A stretch of 49,270 nt of DNA. Source: an uncultured Pseudomonadota bacterium (GTDB lineage: Bacteria; Myxococcota_A; UBA796; JAFGLY01). Both the position numbers and the translations under genes were made by a program. Location of the stretch: assembly GCA_937912125.1 (NCBI GenBank), contig CALDOK010000409.1, positions 1-49,270 of the forward strand. Direction: 5' to 3'. The stretch's first letter is position 1, and each line of letters begins with the position of its first letter. The notes below the pieces were generated by a model. That model was not told the DNA's origin and did not search any database. It saw only the letters and a list, made by a program, of their open reading frames with translations. Of this stretch, positions 18,980 through 30,853 are shown one piece after another.

Positions 18980-19273
18980 CTACTCGTCGGCCTCGGGGGG
19001 GAGGTCTTCGATCACGTCGGGCTGATTGGCGGCGGCCAAGGGACCAGCGACGGTGTCGAGGTTGGCGTTCTCGTCGAAGCCCGTGAGGTCGGGAAGGATC
19101 TTGCCCGCGGCGATCTCGCGCAGGGCCGTGACGACTTCCTTGTTGTCGCGGTAGTCTTCGATCAGCACCTGCTCGCCCTTGAGGATCTGCTTGGTGCGCT
19201 CGGCAGCCAGGAGCACGAGGGAGAAGCGGTTGGGCACGTTCTCGAGGCAATCTTCGACGGTAATGCGGGCCAT
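18980..19273 (-). CDS. rpoZ: RNA polymerase omega subunit
   Basis: A 97-residue omega subunit, which helps assemble RNA polymerase by binding the beta' subunit. The start [19 protein letters not shown], the following AAERTKQI and the later [17 protein letters not shown] are the conserved elements of the family. A 35-residue acidic tail (FDEN... to EADE) is longer than usual. ATG at 19273 chosen over longer starts because conservation begins there. A sigma-70-like promoter lies 61 bases upstream. In many bacteria rpoZ is next to gmk or spoT; neither is here. Confidence 0.9.
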   Translation of the reverse strand: MARITVEDCLENVPNRFSLVLLAAERTKQILKGEQVLIEDYRDNKEVVTALREIAAGKILPDLTGFDENANLDTVAGPLAAANQPDVIEDLPPEADE

Positions 19274-19333
19274 GGTTCCATCCTCGCTTGACACGAGCAC
19301 CAACCCCAGAAAAGGGGGGCGCGGGTCCGGCCC

Positions 19334-19362
19334 CACGTAGTGTGGAGGGCGTCGGGCGTCAA
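19334..19362 (-). promoter_or_regulatory. Promoter for rpoZ
   Basis: Minus strand TTGACG (19362-19357), 17 bp, TACGTG (19339-19334); start near 19327, about 54 bases before the rpoZ ATG. Confidence 0.5.
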
Positions 19363-19435
19363 GCGTGCCGGCAAACCCTCGGAGCCCCCAGAACAAGGCC
19401 CCGCCCGAGGATGTTCAGCCGATGGCTTCACCCCC

Positions 19436-19463
19436 TTGACGCCCCGTTGTGGGTGCCTAGTGT
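19436..19463 (+). promoter_or_regulatory. Promoter for groES-groL
   Basis: TTGACG (19436-19441), 16 bp, TAGTGT (19458-19463), about 100 bases before groES. No CIRCE inverted repeat (TTAGCACTC...GAGTGCTAA) is present in the whole 295-base gap, so HrcA control through the standard site is not indicated. Confidence 0.45.
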
Positions 19464-19568
19464 TGCAGCCCCTATCGGTAGCCCGATCCCATGCCAGGTG
19501 CGGCGTCGGATCCCGGCTCCCGAACGGTGCCCACCCCCCCAGTTTCAACCTCCCCACGGAGTCGAACG

Positions 19569-19859
19569 ATGAAGATCCGCCCCCTCAACAACCGCGTCCT
19601 CATCAAGCGTATCGAAGAGCTGTCCCGCACGCCGGGCGGCCTGTTCCTGCCCGATACGGCCAAAGAGAAGCCCATCGAGGGCGAAGTCTTGGCCGTGGGC
19701 GAAGGCCGCATCGACGACGCCGGCAAGCTGGTCCCCATGGCCGTGCAGGTCGGTGACCGCATCGTGTTCTCCAAGTACTCCGGCACCGAGATCAAGCTCG
19801 ATGGCGAAGAGTACCTGCTCATGCGCGAAGACGACATCCTGGGCATCGTCGAAAAGTAG
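19569..19859 (+). CDS. groES: Co-chaperonin GroES
   Basis: A 96-residue GroES, the heptameric lid of the GroEL folding chamber. Conserved start KIRPLNNRVLIKR, the mobile-loop region RTPGGLFLPDTAKEKP that contacts GroEL, and the C-terminal EEYLLMREDDILGIVE are all present and the length is standard. It is followed after 51 bases by groL in the usual order. GGAG lies eight bases before the ATG. Confidence 0.95.
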   Translation: MKIRPLNNRVLIKRIEELSRTPGGLFLPDTAKEKPIEGEVLAVGEGRIDDAGKLVPMAVQVGDRIVFSKYSGTEIKLDGEEYLLMREDDILGIVEK

Positions 19860-19892
19860 CCCGCACCTACAAACCCACTCTCGTTTCAGTAG

Positions 19893-21494
<1,602 letters not shown>

Positions 21495-21516
21495 TCCTCC
21501 CGGCCCAGAAACTCGG

Positions 21517-21536
21517 AGCCGCCCCTCGGGGCGGCT
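21517..21536. terminator. Terminator after groL
   Basis: AGCCGCCC CTCG GGGCGGCT: an 8-bp, GC-only-but-two stem with a 4-base loop, located between the convergent stops of groL and the gene ending at 21556. Only a short T-containing tail follows. Confidence 0.65.
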
Positions 21537-21555
21537 TCGCTGCTTCAGGGAGCCG

Positions 21556-22176
21556 CTACGGTGTCGTGGGCTCTTCCTGCTCGATGGCGTCCCAGGTGGA
21601 CTCCGGCTCGCTGGCCGGGCGGACCCGCTCGAGGTGGCTCTCGAAGTACACACGCACGCCCAGAGCCGCGTCGAAGTCCATGCGGGTGCTCGGGTAGAGC
21701 CCCAGCACAGGTACAAGCTCGAAGAAGCCCTCGACCGGGACCTCCGTTGCCCTGACTCCAAGGCACACGGGCACCCGCAGCCCAATGACCGAAGCCTTGC
21801 TGCTGGTGCCACTTCCAAGGCGCAGGCGAGGACCGATGCCCACAGAGACCGGGAACTCCACCACGGGCGCCGCAGGGTCGCGGAAGCTGACGAGTTCGTG
21901 GAGATAGTCGGCGTGCAGGTGGACCTTGGACTCGGGGACCGACCAGGCCACCGCGCCGTCGAAGCCGCCAGGGCCGTCTCGTCGCCAGGCGAGAGAAAGC
22001 CCGGTGGGTTCACCGAGGATGATGCCGAGGCCCGCCCCCCGGGGCCCGCTGGCGAGGGTGACAGCAGGCTCGGCCGCCACAGCCGAAGACCACGCAGCCA
22101 CCGCGAAGACCAGTGCGGTGATGCCGCTGGATGCCGCTGGTCGTGCGAGCCGTCTGGAGCGTAGGGGGAGGCTCAT
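21556..22176 (-). CDS. Exported beta-rich protein, possible small outer-membrane barrel
   Basis: A 206-residue protein with a signal peptide (about residues 1-35, cut near AVAA-EP). The mature part is made of alternating hydrophobic/polar stretches (GAGLGIILGEPTGLSLAWRR, AVAWSVPESKVHLHADYLHEL, SVGIGPRLRLG, IGLRVPVCLGVRA, FFELVPVLGLYP), the look of an eight-strand barrel as in small outer-membrane proteins; the last strand is followed by a polar Glu-rich tail instead of the usual terminal Phe. The family is not recognised. It overlaps the upstream TPR gene by four bases, so the two are translated together. Confidence 0.65.
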   Translation of the reverse strand: MSLPLRSRRLARPAASSGITALVFAVAAWSSAVAAEPAVTLASGPRGAGLGIILGEPTGLSLAWRRDGPGGFDGAVAWSVPESKVHLHADYLHELVSFRDPAAPVVEFPVSVGIGPRLRLGSGTSSKASVIGLRVPVCLGVRATEVPVEGFFELVPVLGLYPSTRMDFDAALGVRVYFESHLERVRPASEPESTWDAIEQEEPTTP

Positions 22177-22802
22177 GGTTGTGGGGTCTCCTCCTCGAAG
22201 GCCAACAAGAGACGCTCATCCGAATACACGGTGACGAGGCGTCGGATCACGTCGCGCAAGGCAGGTTCTCGGTAATAGCCCAGCCAGTTTGCGTCGCCCA
22301 CCACCACCCGAAAGCTGAACCCGCAGCTGAGGGCGCGCCGGAGCTGCTCCTCGAAGAGCTCTGGTTGGCCGCGCCTGGCCGCGAGCTCGGCGAGCCGGAA
22401 AGGTCCCGCCCAGTGGTCGGGGCGGAGGGCCGCCGCACGCTCGAAGGCATGCTCGGCGTCGTCCAGCTCGCCCTGGAACAGCAGCAGCTCCCCGAGATCG
22501 TACCAGGCCCCCGCGTGGTCGGGCTCGAGCTCCACCGCCCGCTCGAAGTGCCGCCGGGCTCGCCCCACCTCGCCCAGGGCGTTCCAGGCGTAGGCGATCT
22601 CGTACTCCACATCGGCGGCTCGCAGCACCTGCTCCTGGAAGTCCTCCCCCCACTCCACCGTGTCGGCGTAGGCACCTTGCACGTTGGAGGCCTCGAGCCG
22701 AGCTGCGGCCTCGCGCGCCAGCACCACCGGGTAGGCCGTGGGAGGCCGATCCGCGAGCGCCGTAGCCAGACAGAGCATCAACAGCAGCAATGCCACCTCC
22801 AA
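22173..22802 (-). CDS. Exported TPR protein
   Basis: A 209-residue protein with a hydrophobic N-terminal signal (EVALLLLMLCLATALA) and about two to three tetratricopeptide repeats between residues 60 and 150 (AWNALGEVGRARRHFERAVELEPDH, AWYDLGELLLFQGELDDAEHAF, then a third weaker copy). TPR units mediate protein contacts; no partner is known. A 40-residue C-terminal helix-rich domain follows. It is cotranscribed with the beta-rich protein downstream (4-base overlap). It may belong to the same envelope function; inference only. Confidence 0.7.
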   Translation of the reverse strand: MEVALLLLMLCLATALADRPPTAYPVVLAREAAARLEASNVQGAYADTVEWGEDFQEQVLRAADVEYEIAYAWNALGEVGRARRHFERAVELEPDHAGAWYDLGELLLFQGELDDAEHAFERAAALRPDHWAGPFRLAELAARRGQPELFEEQLRRALSCGFSFRVVVGDANWLGYYREPALRDVIRRLVTVYSDERLLLAFEEETPQP

Positions 22803-22866
22803 GGCGACGGAGACCTTCCAAGTTCCATACTACGTATCGCGTGGCTCCAAGGGCACAGCGAGCCGC

Positions 22867-25800
22867 TCAGCGGCGTCGGCGCAGCCCCACCAGGCCCAGC
22901 AGGCCCGCCAACAGGCCCGCCATGCCTCCGCGAGGAGCGGCGGCGGTGCAGCCACAGGCGGGACCGCCGACAACAGGGTCGTCGCCGTCCCAGGCGTCCG
23001 GGCTGCCCTGGTCGGCGTTGAAGCCTTCGTACCCGCCGCGGGTCCAGACCCCCTCGCCGTCGGCCGCGAAGATGGCGTAGTAGCCGACCCCAGCCGGTGC
23101 ATCGGTGATCGTGTGGCCGGACACCTGACCCGGCTGCGGCCCGTCCACATGCAGCACCACGGTGCCCTGAGGATCTTCGTGGCTGGTGGGGTAGGCGTCG
23201 GCCCTGTAGACCACCTGCAGCTCGGCCAGGTCGCCATAGCCGGGGTTGGTCCAGCTCAACACCAGGCCTGGCTCGCCCTCGGAGGCGTCGAAGTCCAGCA
23301 CTGTCATCAGGTTGCGGGGGGTGGGAGGCGCATAGACGGTGACGTCGTCGATGTTCCAGCCTGCGAAGTACAGGCCCTGGTCCGAGTCGATCTGCCAGTT
23401 CACCACCACCGCGCCGTCGAGGTCCGGATCGTCGGCCATCACCGAGGCCAGGGCCCACTGCTGGTCCTCGTGGTGCTCGTCGCCAGCGGACTGGCTGGTG
23501 GCGTGGTTGGTCCAGACCAGCTCACCGTCCACCAGCACATTGGCCTGGTCGTAGACGCCATCTTCTACCTGCAGCCAGCGCTGGAACTGCACCAGCAGCT
23601 CATTGTAGGGAGCCACGGAGATGGTGGTGGAGCTGAGCTGGTTGAGCTTCTCGTTCTGGTATTGGCCGTTGAAGTTGCCTCCTCCAAGATCGTTGCCCCA
23701 GACCTTGTCGCCGCTGTAGGCGAAGTCGGGGTCTCCACCGGCGCCCGAGGGGGTGCCCCACATCCAGTCGTCGGCGCCCTCGGCGGCCTGGCCCTCGAGC
23801 AGCTCGTGGGAGTAGCCCCCGTCGCCGGCCTCGAAGTCCTCGAAGTACAGCTCGATCTGTTCACCGACCGCGAAGGAGAAGGGGTTGATCTCGCCGCCGC
23901 TGGGCACCATGACGTCGCCGCCATCGTCAGTGTCCACGTCGATGTAGTACAGCACCACCGAGCCGCTGGGCTGGGCTGGGACGCCACCCTCGAGGCCGCC
24001 GTCCACGGCGCTGAGGCCCACCGACTCCCAGGTGCTGCCTGCGTTGATGGAGTACCACAGCCTGCCGCTCGAGAAGTCCACGTCGAAGCAGTCGCCGCTG
24101 GCGGAGTCCGCGCCCACAGCCACGGCATACTCGCCGTCGCTGGTCACCTGGTTTCCGAGGGGCTCATGCGCCAGCGAGATCAGCGAGGTGCTGCCTGTGG
24201 GGCCCAGCCCATGGGGGGTGAAGGCCTCGAGCAGCTGGCAGTAGTGGGGGGTGCCGTTGCTCAGGTCGCCGTCGTCGTCATCCACAGCCACGAACTCATC
24301 GAAGGCCTCGGTGATGAGGAAGCCGGCGGGGACGGCGTCGGCCAGCAGCTGGCTGGTGATGCGCCAGCCCTCTTCCTCGCCGAAGTCCCGCTGCATGATA
24401 CCCAGCAGGTCCCAGATGGAGCCGCCCAGGATGAGCCCGTCCTCGTGGCTCTCGTTGACCACGTCGTCGGGGTAGACGTGCATGTCGCTGACGTCGCGGA
24501 TGCCCTGGCGGTAGCCGATCCAGAAGTACGGCGCGATGGTGCTGTCGCCGGTCTGCAAGAAGGCCACCGAGTCGGCGATGGCCTCGCTCGAGGTGGAGTC
24601 GAAGGTGCCGGACTCCAGGCCCCAGTAGTGGAAGCCGTGGCCCCACTCATGGTAGTTCACGTCGGCGATGCGCGCGGTGGAGTTGCAACCGTAGCCGGAG
24701 TCCTCGGGCCCGAAGTTGAGGTTGCCGTCGAACCAGGCGTTGCAGACCGCGTCGCGCACGTTGACGTAGGACTCGAGCTGGTACCGGGAGATGGGGTGCC
24801 CCGGGGAGAACTCCTCGGCCCACTCCAGCACGTGGTGCAGGAAGACGTAGGAGTCGATCTCGCTCTGGTCGGCGTCGTCTGCGGTCCAGGTGCCCTGGTC
24901 CCCCGTGAAGAACAGCTCACCCTCCGCGCCGGAGCTGTTGTAGACCCGGAAGTGCTCGCCCTGCAGCTCGCTCGAGAAGCTGCCGCCGTCGAGGTTCACC
25001 ACGCCCTGGTCGTCGGTGTAGCCGGCCGAGCCGTCGTCGGACCACACCGGCAGGTACGGCATGGGGGAGGTGACCATGTCGCCGTCGATGGTGCGCAGAT
25101 CGTGGGTGGCGTAGACCGCGCGCTCGGTCCGCAGCAGCTCGTCCTGTACGGCGAGCAGCTCGCCGGTGTGGGCGTCGATCCAGCTGACCCAGCGGGCCCG
25201 GGGGCTGAAGGTATCGGAGCGCACCTCCCACGCCAGGGCGTAGTCCAAGCCGCTGCCTCGATCGTAGGGCAGCACCACCAGGCGGGCCTCGCCGGGCTGG
25301 TGCCGGTGCTGGGGCATGAGGCCCAGCTCGATGGCCACTTCGCGAGCGGTCTCCTCGCTTAGCTGTGGAGCGCCGAAGGTCGGAATGTTCGGGTGGGTCT
25401 TCACGCCGAGCATGATCAGCTTGCCGAAGCGCACGCGCGCTTCGACGGAGCTGCGGTACACAGGGTAGCCCTGGTGGACTTGATCGAAGCGCAGGTACCA
25501 GGTGTCCGTGCGGTCCACGCGCCCCACGTGCCCGGGGGCCAGATCGGCCATGTCGACCCCCAGCAGACCGGGGTGGTCCTGCAGCACCGCCATGACCCGC
25601 CCTTCCACCAAGCTCCCGGTGGCAGCCTGGCCCAGCGTGAGATCGATCCCGCGACCCCATGCCCGGAAGGGCAAGCCGGTGCGCTGGTCGAAGCGGGCCT
25701 GCCAGCCCTGGCCCTCGGCACCCTGGAAGCGCCGCCAGGCGAGCTGCTGGGCCAGCTTGGCCTGCTCGCCGGGGTGGAAGCGCAGCACCCGCTGCGGCGC

Positions 25801-25911
25801 CTGGCCCGACGCTGGGAGAGAGCCGAGGTCCTGTGGCCGCAGCTCGCTGGGCAAGATGGCGAGCGCGGGCTGCGCGGTCAGGACCAGCAGCGAAAGAAAC
25901 GTCGATACCAT
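22867..25911 (-). CDS. Secreted M36-like metalloprotease with MYXO-CTERM-like tail
   Basis: A 1014-residue protein. Signal peptide MVSTFLSLLVLTAQPALA; a pro-region with FTP/PepSY-like sequence to about residue 320; the catalytic zinc motif HEWGH near residue 420 followed by SSEAIAD, whose Glu is the likely third ligand, as in M36/thermolysin-type enzymes; then about 500 residues of beta-rich domains, including a carbohydrate-binding or Fn3-like part with ENPGYG-type loops. It ends in GCTAAAPRGG, a hydrophobic helix and four Arg, like the MYXO-CTERM sorting signal that is cut by a myxosortase and anchors proteins at the surface. Start chosen by GGAG five bases before the ATG. Confidence 0.8.
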   Translation of the reverse strand: MVSTFLSLLVLTAQPALAILPSELRPQDLGSLPASGQAPQRVLRFHPGEQAKLAQQLAWRRFQGAEGQGWQARFDQRTGLPFRAWGRGIDLTLGQAATGSLVEGRVMAVLQDHPGLLGVDMADLAPGHVGRVDRTDTWYLRFDQVHQGYPVYRSSVEARVRFGKLIMLGVKTHPNIPTFGAPQLSEETAREVAIELGLMPQHRHQPGEARLVVLPYDRGSGLDYALAWEVRSDTFSPRARWVSWIDAHTGELLAVQDELLRTERAVYATHDLRTIDGDMVTSPMPYLPVWSDDGSAGYTDDQGVVNLDGGSFSSELQGEHFRVYNSSGAEGELFFTGDQGTWTADDADQSEIDSYVFLHHVLEWAEEFSPGHPISRYQLESYVNVRDAVCNAWFDGNLNFGPEDSGYGCNSTARIADVNYHEWGHGFHYWGLESGTFDSTSSEAIADSVAFLQTGDSTIAPYFWIGYRQGIRDVSDMHVYPDDVVNESHEDGLILGGSIWDLLGIMQRDFGEEEGWRITSQLLADAVPAGFLITEAFDEFVAVDDDDGDLSNGTPHYCQLLEAFTPHGLGPTGSTSLISLAHEPLGNQVTSDGEYAVAVGADSASGDCFDVDFSSGRLWYSINAGSTWESVGLSAVDGGLEGGVPAQPSGSVVLYYIDVDTDDGGDVMVPSGGEINPFSFAVGEQIELYFEDFEAGDGGYSHELLEGQAAEGADDWMWGTPSGAGGDPDFAYSGDKVWGNDLGGGNFNGQYQNEKLNQLSSTTISVAPYNELLVQFQRWLQVEDGVYDQANVLVDGELVWTNHATSQSAGDEHHEDQQWALASVMADDPDLDGAVVVNWQIDSDQGLYFAGWNIDDVTVYAPPTPRNLMTVLDFDASEGEPGLVLSWTNPGYGDLAELQVVYRADAYPTSHEDPQGTVVLHVDGPQPGQVSGHTITDAPAGVGYYAIFAADGEGVWTRGGYEGFNADQGSPDAWDGDDPVVGGPACGCTAAAPRGGMAGLLAGLLGLVGLRRRR

Positions 25912-25986
25912 AGAAACTCCAGAGGGGTTCGAGGACGGACCCGGAGGGCAGCTTGACTCCTGTTGGTGCAACGGGCAACGGAGTGG

Positions 25987-26012
25987 TTGACCAGCTACAG
26001 GATTCTTACAAT
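25987..26012 (+). promoter_or_regulatory. Possible promoter before cytochrome gene
   Basis: TTGACC (25987-25992) and TACAAT (26007-26012) are both close to consensus, but the spacer is only 14 bp. TACAAT alone may act. The gene starts at 26036. Confidence 0.35.
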
Positions 26013-26035
26013 TCCTTTCGGTGTACACGAGGTCC

Positions 26036-27715
26036 ATGCTGTCACCCTCGCCAGCCCCAGCCCCCCGTCCAGAGCTCCGGCGTGTGAGCCTGCTCACCCT
26101 CGGCGCGGCCCTGCTGTTGGGGAGCTGCGGTGGTGATCCTCACGCGACCGCGCTCCCTCCGCTGCCCCCGCCTGTGGTCCATGTCCTGAGCGCCCCCGGA
26201 GAGCCTCGGCCCGCCGCGCAGCTGGGCATCACCCTTGTGGGTGAGGTGCGCGGCGAGATCGACCCCTGCGGCTGCCCCACCCTGCCCATGGGCGGCTTCG
26301 AGCGGCGCGCGGGCCTGGTGGACGAGCTGGCGGCCGAGGGTCCACCCCTGTTCCACCTGGACGCGGGGAATCTGCTGGTCGAGGGCTATGCCACCGGAGG
26401 CCGCGGTGACGTGCGGGACCGAGCCCAGCTGCTCATGGACCTCAGCGCCGATGTGGGCCTTGACGTCTTCTGCCCGGGGCCTGCCGACCTGCTCGTCCTC
26501 GAGCCAGCGAAGCTCCATCGCGGCTTCTCGGAGCGCGGCATGGCGGCGGTCTCGGCCACCTGGCGCGATCTCGACGGGCAGCCCTTGATCCCCCCCGCCG
26601 CGGTGATCGAGCGCGAGGGTGTGCGGCTCGGGGTCGTCGGGCTGTCCGCTCAGCCCCGTGACACGGCCTGGAGCGACCGCATCCGCTACCGCGACCCCGT
26701 GCTGGCCGCGCGGGAGGCCGTCGCGGCGCTGCCCGAGGACCTCACGCTGGTGGTGGGCCTGTCGAACCTGAGCGACGACGAGAACAACCGGGTCGCCAGC
26801 CAGGTCGAGGGCCTGGCTGCCGTGCTCTCGGTGCGCAACCAGGCCCACGACGAGCCTCGCGTGCGGGACAACGGTGTGGTCATCGAGGTGCCCAACAGAG
26901 GCCGCTACCTCACGATGGTCAGGGTCCGTACGGCCGCGGAGCCCGGACGCGGCCTCGAGCTCGAGAGCGCTGAGCGCCTGGACCTGCTCACCCACGACCG
27001 GGTCACGGCCAAGCAGCAGCGGCTCGCGGCCCGCGGGGAGCAGCTCAGCGACCGAGAGCTCGACGGGCTGAACGAACACCGCGCCCGCCTCGAGCAGCAG
27101 GGCTCGGGGCGCAACCTGGCCTACGTCCAGACCTACCCCATGGGTACCCGCTACGCGGGCGACCCTGAGACTGCGGAGCGCATCGACCGCTTCAAGACTC
27201 GGGTGGTGGCCCAGGAGGTCCAGGCCCGCCACGAAGAGCGCAGCCGTCCGGAGGGCCCCACGCGCTACGTCTCGGGTGCTCGCTGCTTTCCCTGTCACAC
27301 CGAGCAGTACAGCCGCTGGGCCCTCACCGGCCACACCAAGGGCTACGAGTCCCTGCTCGAGCGCTCCGAGCAGTCCAACCCAGAGTGCCTGACCTGCCAT
27401 GCCACCGGCTTCGCCGTCGAGGGCGGCTGGGCGGAGATCGTGCCCTCGAACGTCCTGGCCTTCAAGGCGGTCCAGTGCGAGGCATGCCACGGCCCCCTCG
27501 AGGGCCACCCAGATCAGGATGACGTTCGGCCCCAGATCCCCACCCAGGCCACCTGCCTGCGCTGCCACGACGAGGCCAACAGCCCAGCCTTCGACTACGT
27601 CAGCTACCTGCCGCGGGCCATCTGCACCGCGCCACCCTACCAGCCGGCGCCGGAGCCCCTCGAGCAGCCACTGCCCGCGGTACACCCCGATGCCCTCGGA
27701 GCGCCCTTGCCATGA
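26036..27715 (+). CDS. Four-haem c-type cytochrome lipoprotein with 5'-nucleotidase-like N-domain
   Basis: A 559-residue lipoprotein (LLLGSC lipobox). The N-terminal part, about residues 60-330, resembles UshA/SoxB-type metallophosphoesterases (LVGEVRGEIDPCGCP, LDAGNLL) but lacks the usual DxH and GNHE metal motifs. The C-terminal part has four CxxCH haem-binding sites: CFPCH at about 417, CLTCH at about 451, CEACH at about 481 and CLRCH at about 507, plus spare His residues (GHTKGYES) for the second ligand, like the cytochrome c554 family. It should sit on the periplasmic side and pass electrons; donor and acceptor are unknown. The ATG at 26036 is preferred to a GTG at 26021. It overlaps the aminotransferase gene by four bases. 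Confidence 0.8.
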   Translation: MLSPSPAPAPRPELRRVSLLTLGAALLLGSCGGDPHATALPPLPPPVVHVLSAPGEPRPAAQLGITLVGEVRGEIDPCGCPTLPMGGFERRAGLVDELAAEGPPLFHLDAGNLLVEGYATGGRGDVRDRAQLLMDLSADVGLDVFCPGPADLLVLEPAKLHRGFSERGMAAVSATWRDLDGQPLIPPAAVIEREGVRLGVVGLSAQPRDTAWSDRIRYRDPVLAAREAVAALPEDLTLVVGLSNLSDDENNRVASQVEGLAAVLSVRNQAHDEPRVRDNGVVIEVPNRGRYLTMVRVRTAAEPGRGLELESAERLDLLTHDRVTAKQQRLAARGEQLSDRELDGLNEHRARLEQQGSGRNLAYVQTYPMGTRYAGDPETAERIDRFKTRVVAQEVQARHEERSRPEGPTRYVSGARCFPCHTEQYSRWALTGHTKGYESLLERSEQSNPECLTCHATGFAVEGGWAEIVPSNVLAFKAVQCEACHGPLEGHPDQDDVRPQIPTQATCLRCHDEANSPAFDYVSYLPRAICTAPPYQPAPEPLEQPLPAVHPDALGAPLP

Positions 27716-28791
27716 GCCAGCCCAGCGACCTGCCCTACCTCAGCTGGGCCCGAGCCCATGCCGGTCGCCAACGCCTCTGCATGCGGGGCTCGGGCATGCC
27801 CTCCCGCCCGCTCCCCTCCCCTCTCCCCACCCTGGCCAGCCCTCCTCCCGGCCAGGACGATCTCTGGCACGAGCGCCAGGTTGCCGCCGCCGTGGCCCAC
27901 CGCGCCGGCGTCGAGCCCGAAGAGGTCTTCGTCACGCTGGGGGCCAGCGGTGCCAACGCCGCGGTGCTCGCCACGCTGCTGCAGGCTGGCTCCAGCGAGC
28001 CTGGTGAGCTGCTCTGCGAGAGGCCGAGCTACGACCCGCTGTGGCGCACCGGGCAGGCCCTGGGCTGCTCGCTGCGCTTCTTCGAGCGCCACGCCTCCGA
28101 GGGCTGGCGCCTCGACCCGCTGGCCCTCGAAGCCGAGCTGTCCCACGACACCCGCGCCGTGATCCTGGCCCGCCCCCACAACCCCACCGGCGTGGATGTA
28201 CCCGAGCCCGTGCTCCACGCCCTGGGCGAGATCGCCGAGGCCCACGACCTGTGGGTGATCGTGGACGAGGTGTACCTGGACTTCGTCCCTGGAGCCCTCC
28301 CCGCCTACCGCATCCACCCCCGGCTCATCAGCACCTGCTCGCTCACCAAGGTCTACGGCCTGAGCGAGCTGCGCCTGGGCTGGGTGCTGGCCCACCGCTC
28401 CCTCGTGGAGCGCATGACCGCGCGGCGCCTCCACGCCGAGGCCCTCCTGCCCACCCTGCCCCACGCGGTGGCCCTCGCGCTGTGGGACAAGCTGGACGGC
28501 TGGAGAGACCAGGCCCGCGCCCAGGCCCGCGAGGGTGCCGCCATCTTCGAGGCGGCCTTGGCCGACCTGCCAGGGGTCTCGCTGGCCCCTCACGCCGGCA
28601 CGCCCTTCGGCTTCGTCAGCGTCGCCGACCCCGCGGCCCTCACCCTGGCCCTCGAGGCCCTGGGCGTGGGCGTGACCCCGGGCGCGGTCTTCCAGGCTCC
28701 CGGGGGCTTCCGGCTCGGCTGGACGCGCCCCGTCGAGCAGCTGCGTGAGGCCGCGGAGATCCTCCGAAATGCCCTGGTGATGCGCACCTGA
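27712..28791 (+). CDS. PLP-dependent aminotransferase, class I/II
   Basis: A 359-residue fold-type I aminotransferase. HNPTGVDVP near residue 157-165 is the substrate/PLP-binding motif, IVDEVYLDF carries the Asp that pairs with the pyridine nitrogen, and Lys213 in STCSLTKVYGLSELRLGW is the Schiff-base Lys, followed by the Arg-Leu-Gly-Trp phosphate-binding element. The group covers aspartate, aromatic and histidinol-phosphate aminotransferases; specificity cannot be read. It is shorter than usual at the N-terminus. Its ATG overlaps the cytochrome stop (ATGA), an unusual pairing of a cytosolic transaminase with a secreted cytochrome. Confidence 0.85.
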   Translation: MSQPSDLPYLSWARAHAGRQRLCMRGSGMPSRPLPSPLPTLASPPPGQDDLWHERQVAAAVAHRAGVEPEEVFVTLGASGANAAVLATLLQAGSSEPGELLCERPSYDPLWRTGQALGCSLRFFERHASEGWRLDPLALEAELSHDTRAVILARPHNPTGVDVPEPVLHALGEIAEAHDLWVIVDEVYLDFVPGALPAYRIHPRLISTCSLTKVYGLSELRLGWVLAHRSLVERMTARRLHAEALLPTLPHAVALALWDKLDGWRDQARAQAREGAAIFEAALADLPGVSLAPHAGTPFGFVSVADPAALTLALEALGVGVTPGAVFQAPGGFRLGWTRPVEQLREAAEILRNALVMRT

Positions 28792-28812
28792 GCTACACGG
28801 GTGGACCGCGGG

Positions 28813-28859
28813 TTGACCACCACCTCGGCACAGGGTACGACTGAATGACGATTCATTCA
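28813..28859 (+). promoter_or_regulatory. Promoter with FadR-like palindromic operator at acyl-CoA dehydrogenase
   Basis: TTGACC (28813-28818), 17 bp, TACGAC (28836-28841) makes a promoter. It is overlapped by TGAATGACGATTCATTCA at 28842-28859, with perfect arms TGAATGA/TCATTCA around CGAT. This equals the known operator layout of the Bacillus TetR-type FadR (TGAATGA, 4 bp, TCATTCA) that represses fatty-acid breakdown genes and releases when long-chain acyl-CoA binds. The position over the transcription start would allow repression. Whether such a regulator exists here is not seen in the window. Confidence 0.65.
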
Positions 28860-28916
28860 TAGTTCACCCTGCCTCTGTGCCGGGCGGCCACCCCACCCCC
28901 CTCCTCCGGAGTCCCC

Positions 28917-30740
<1,824 letters not shown>

Positions 30741-30756
30741 CCAGAGCCAGCGCTTC

Positions 30757-30786
30757 GACCCTCGGGGCCTCATCGCCCCGGGGGTC
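30757..30786 (+). terminator. Terminator after acyl-CoA dehydrogenase
   Basis: GACCCTCGGGGC and GCCCCGGGGGTC pair over 12 bp (one T-G wobble) around the loop CTCATC, 16 bases past the stop. The tail after it has only scattered T. Confidence 0.6.
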
Positions 30787-30853
30787 GCCTGCTTCAGGAA
30801 CCTCCAGCCATGCACGGCGTCGATACAGCGGCTACTAGACCCTCAGGTGCCCC

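Noticed and set aside
19274..19568. CIRCE element or heat-shock sigma-32 promoter before groES
   Set aside because: No TTAGCACTC/GAGTGCTAA pair found; only a sigma-70-like promoter is visible.
22738..25362. Plus-strand open frame of about 870 residues opposite the metalloprotease gene
   Set aside because: Shadow of GC bias; the minus strand has signal peptide, HEWGH motif and sorting tail.
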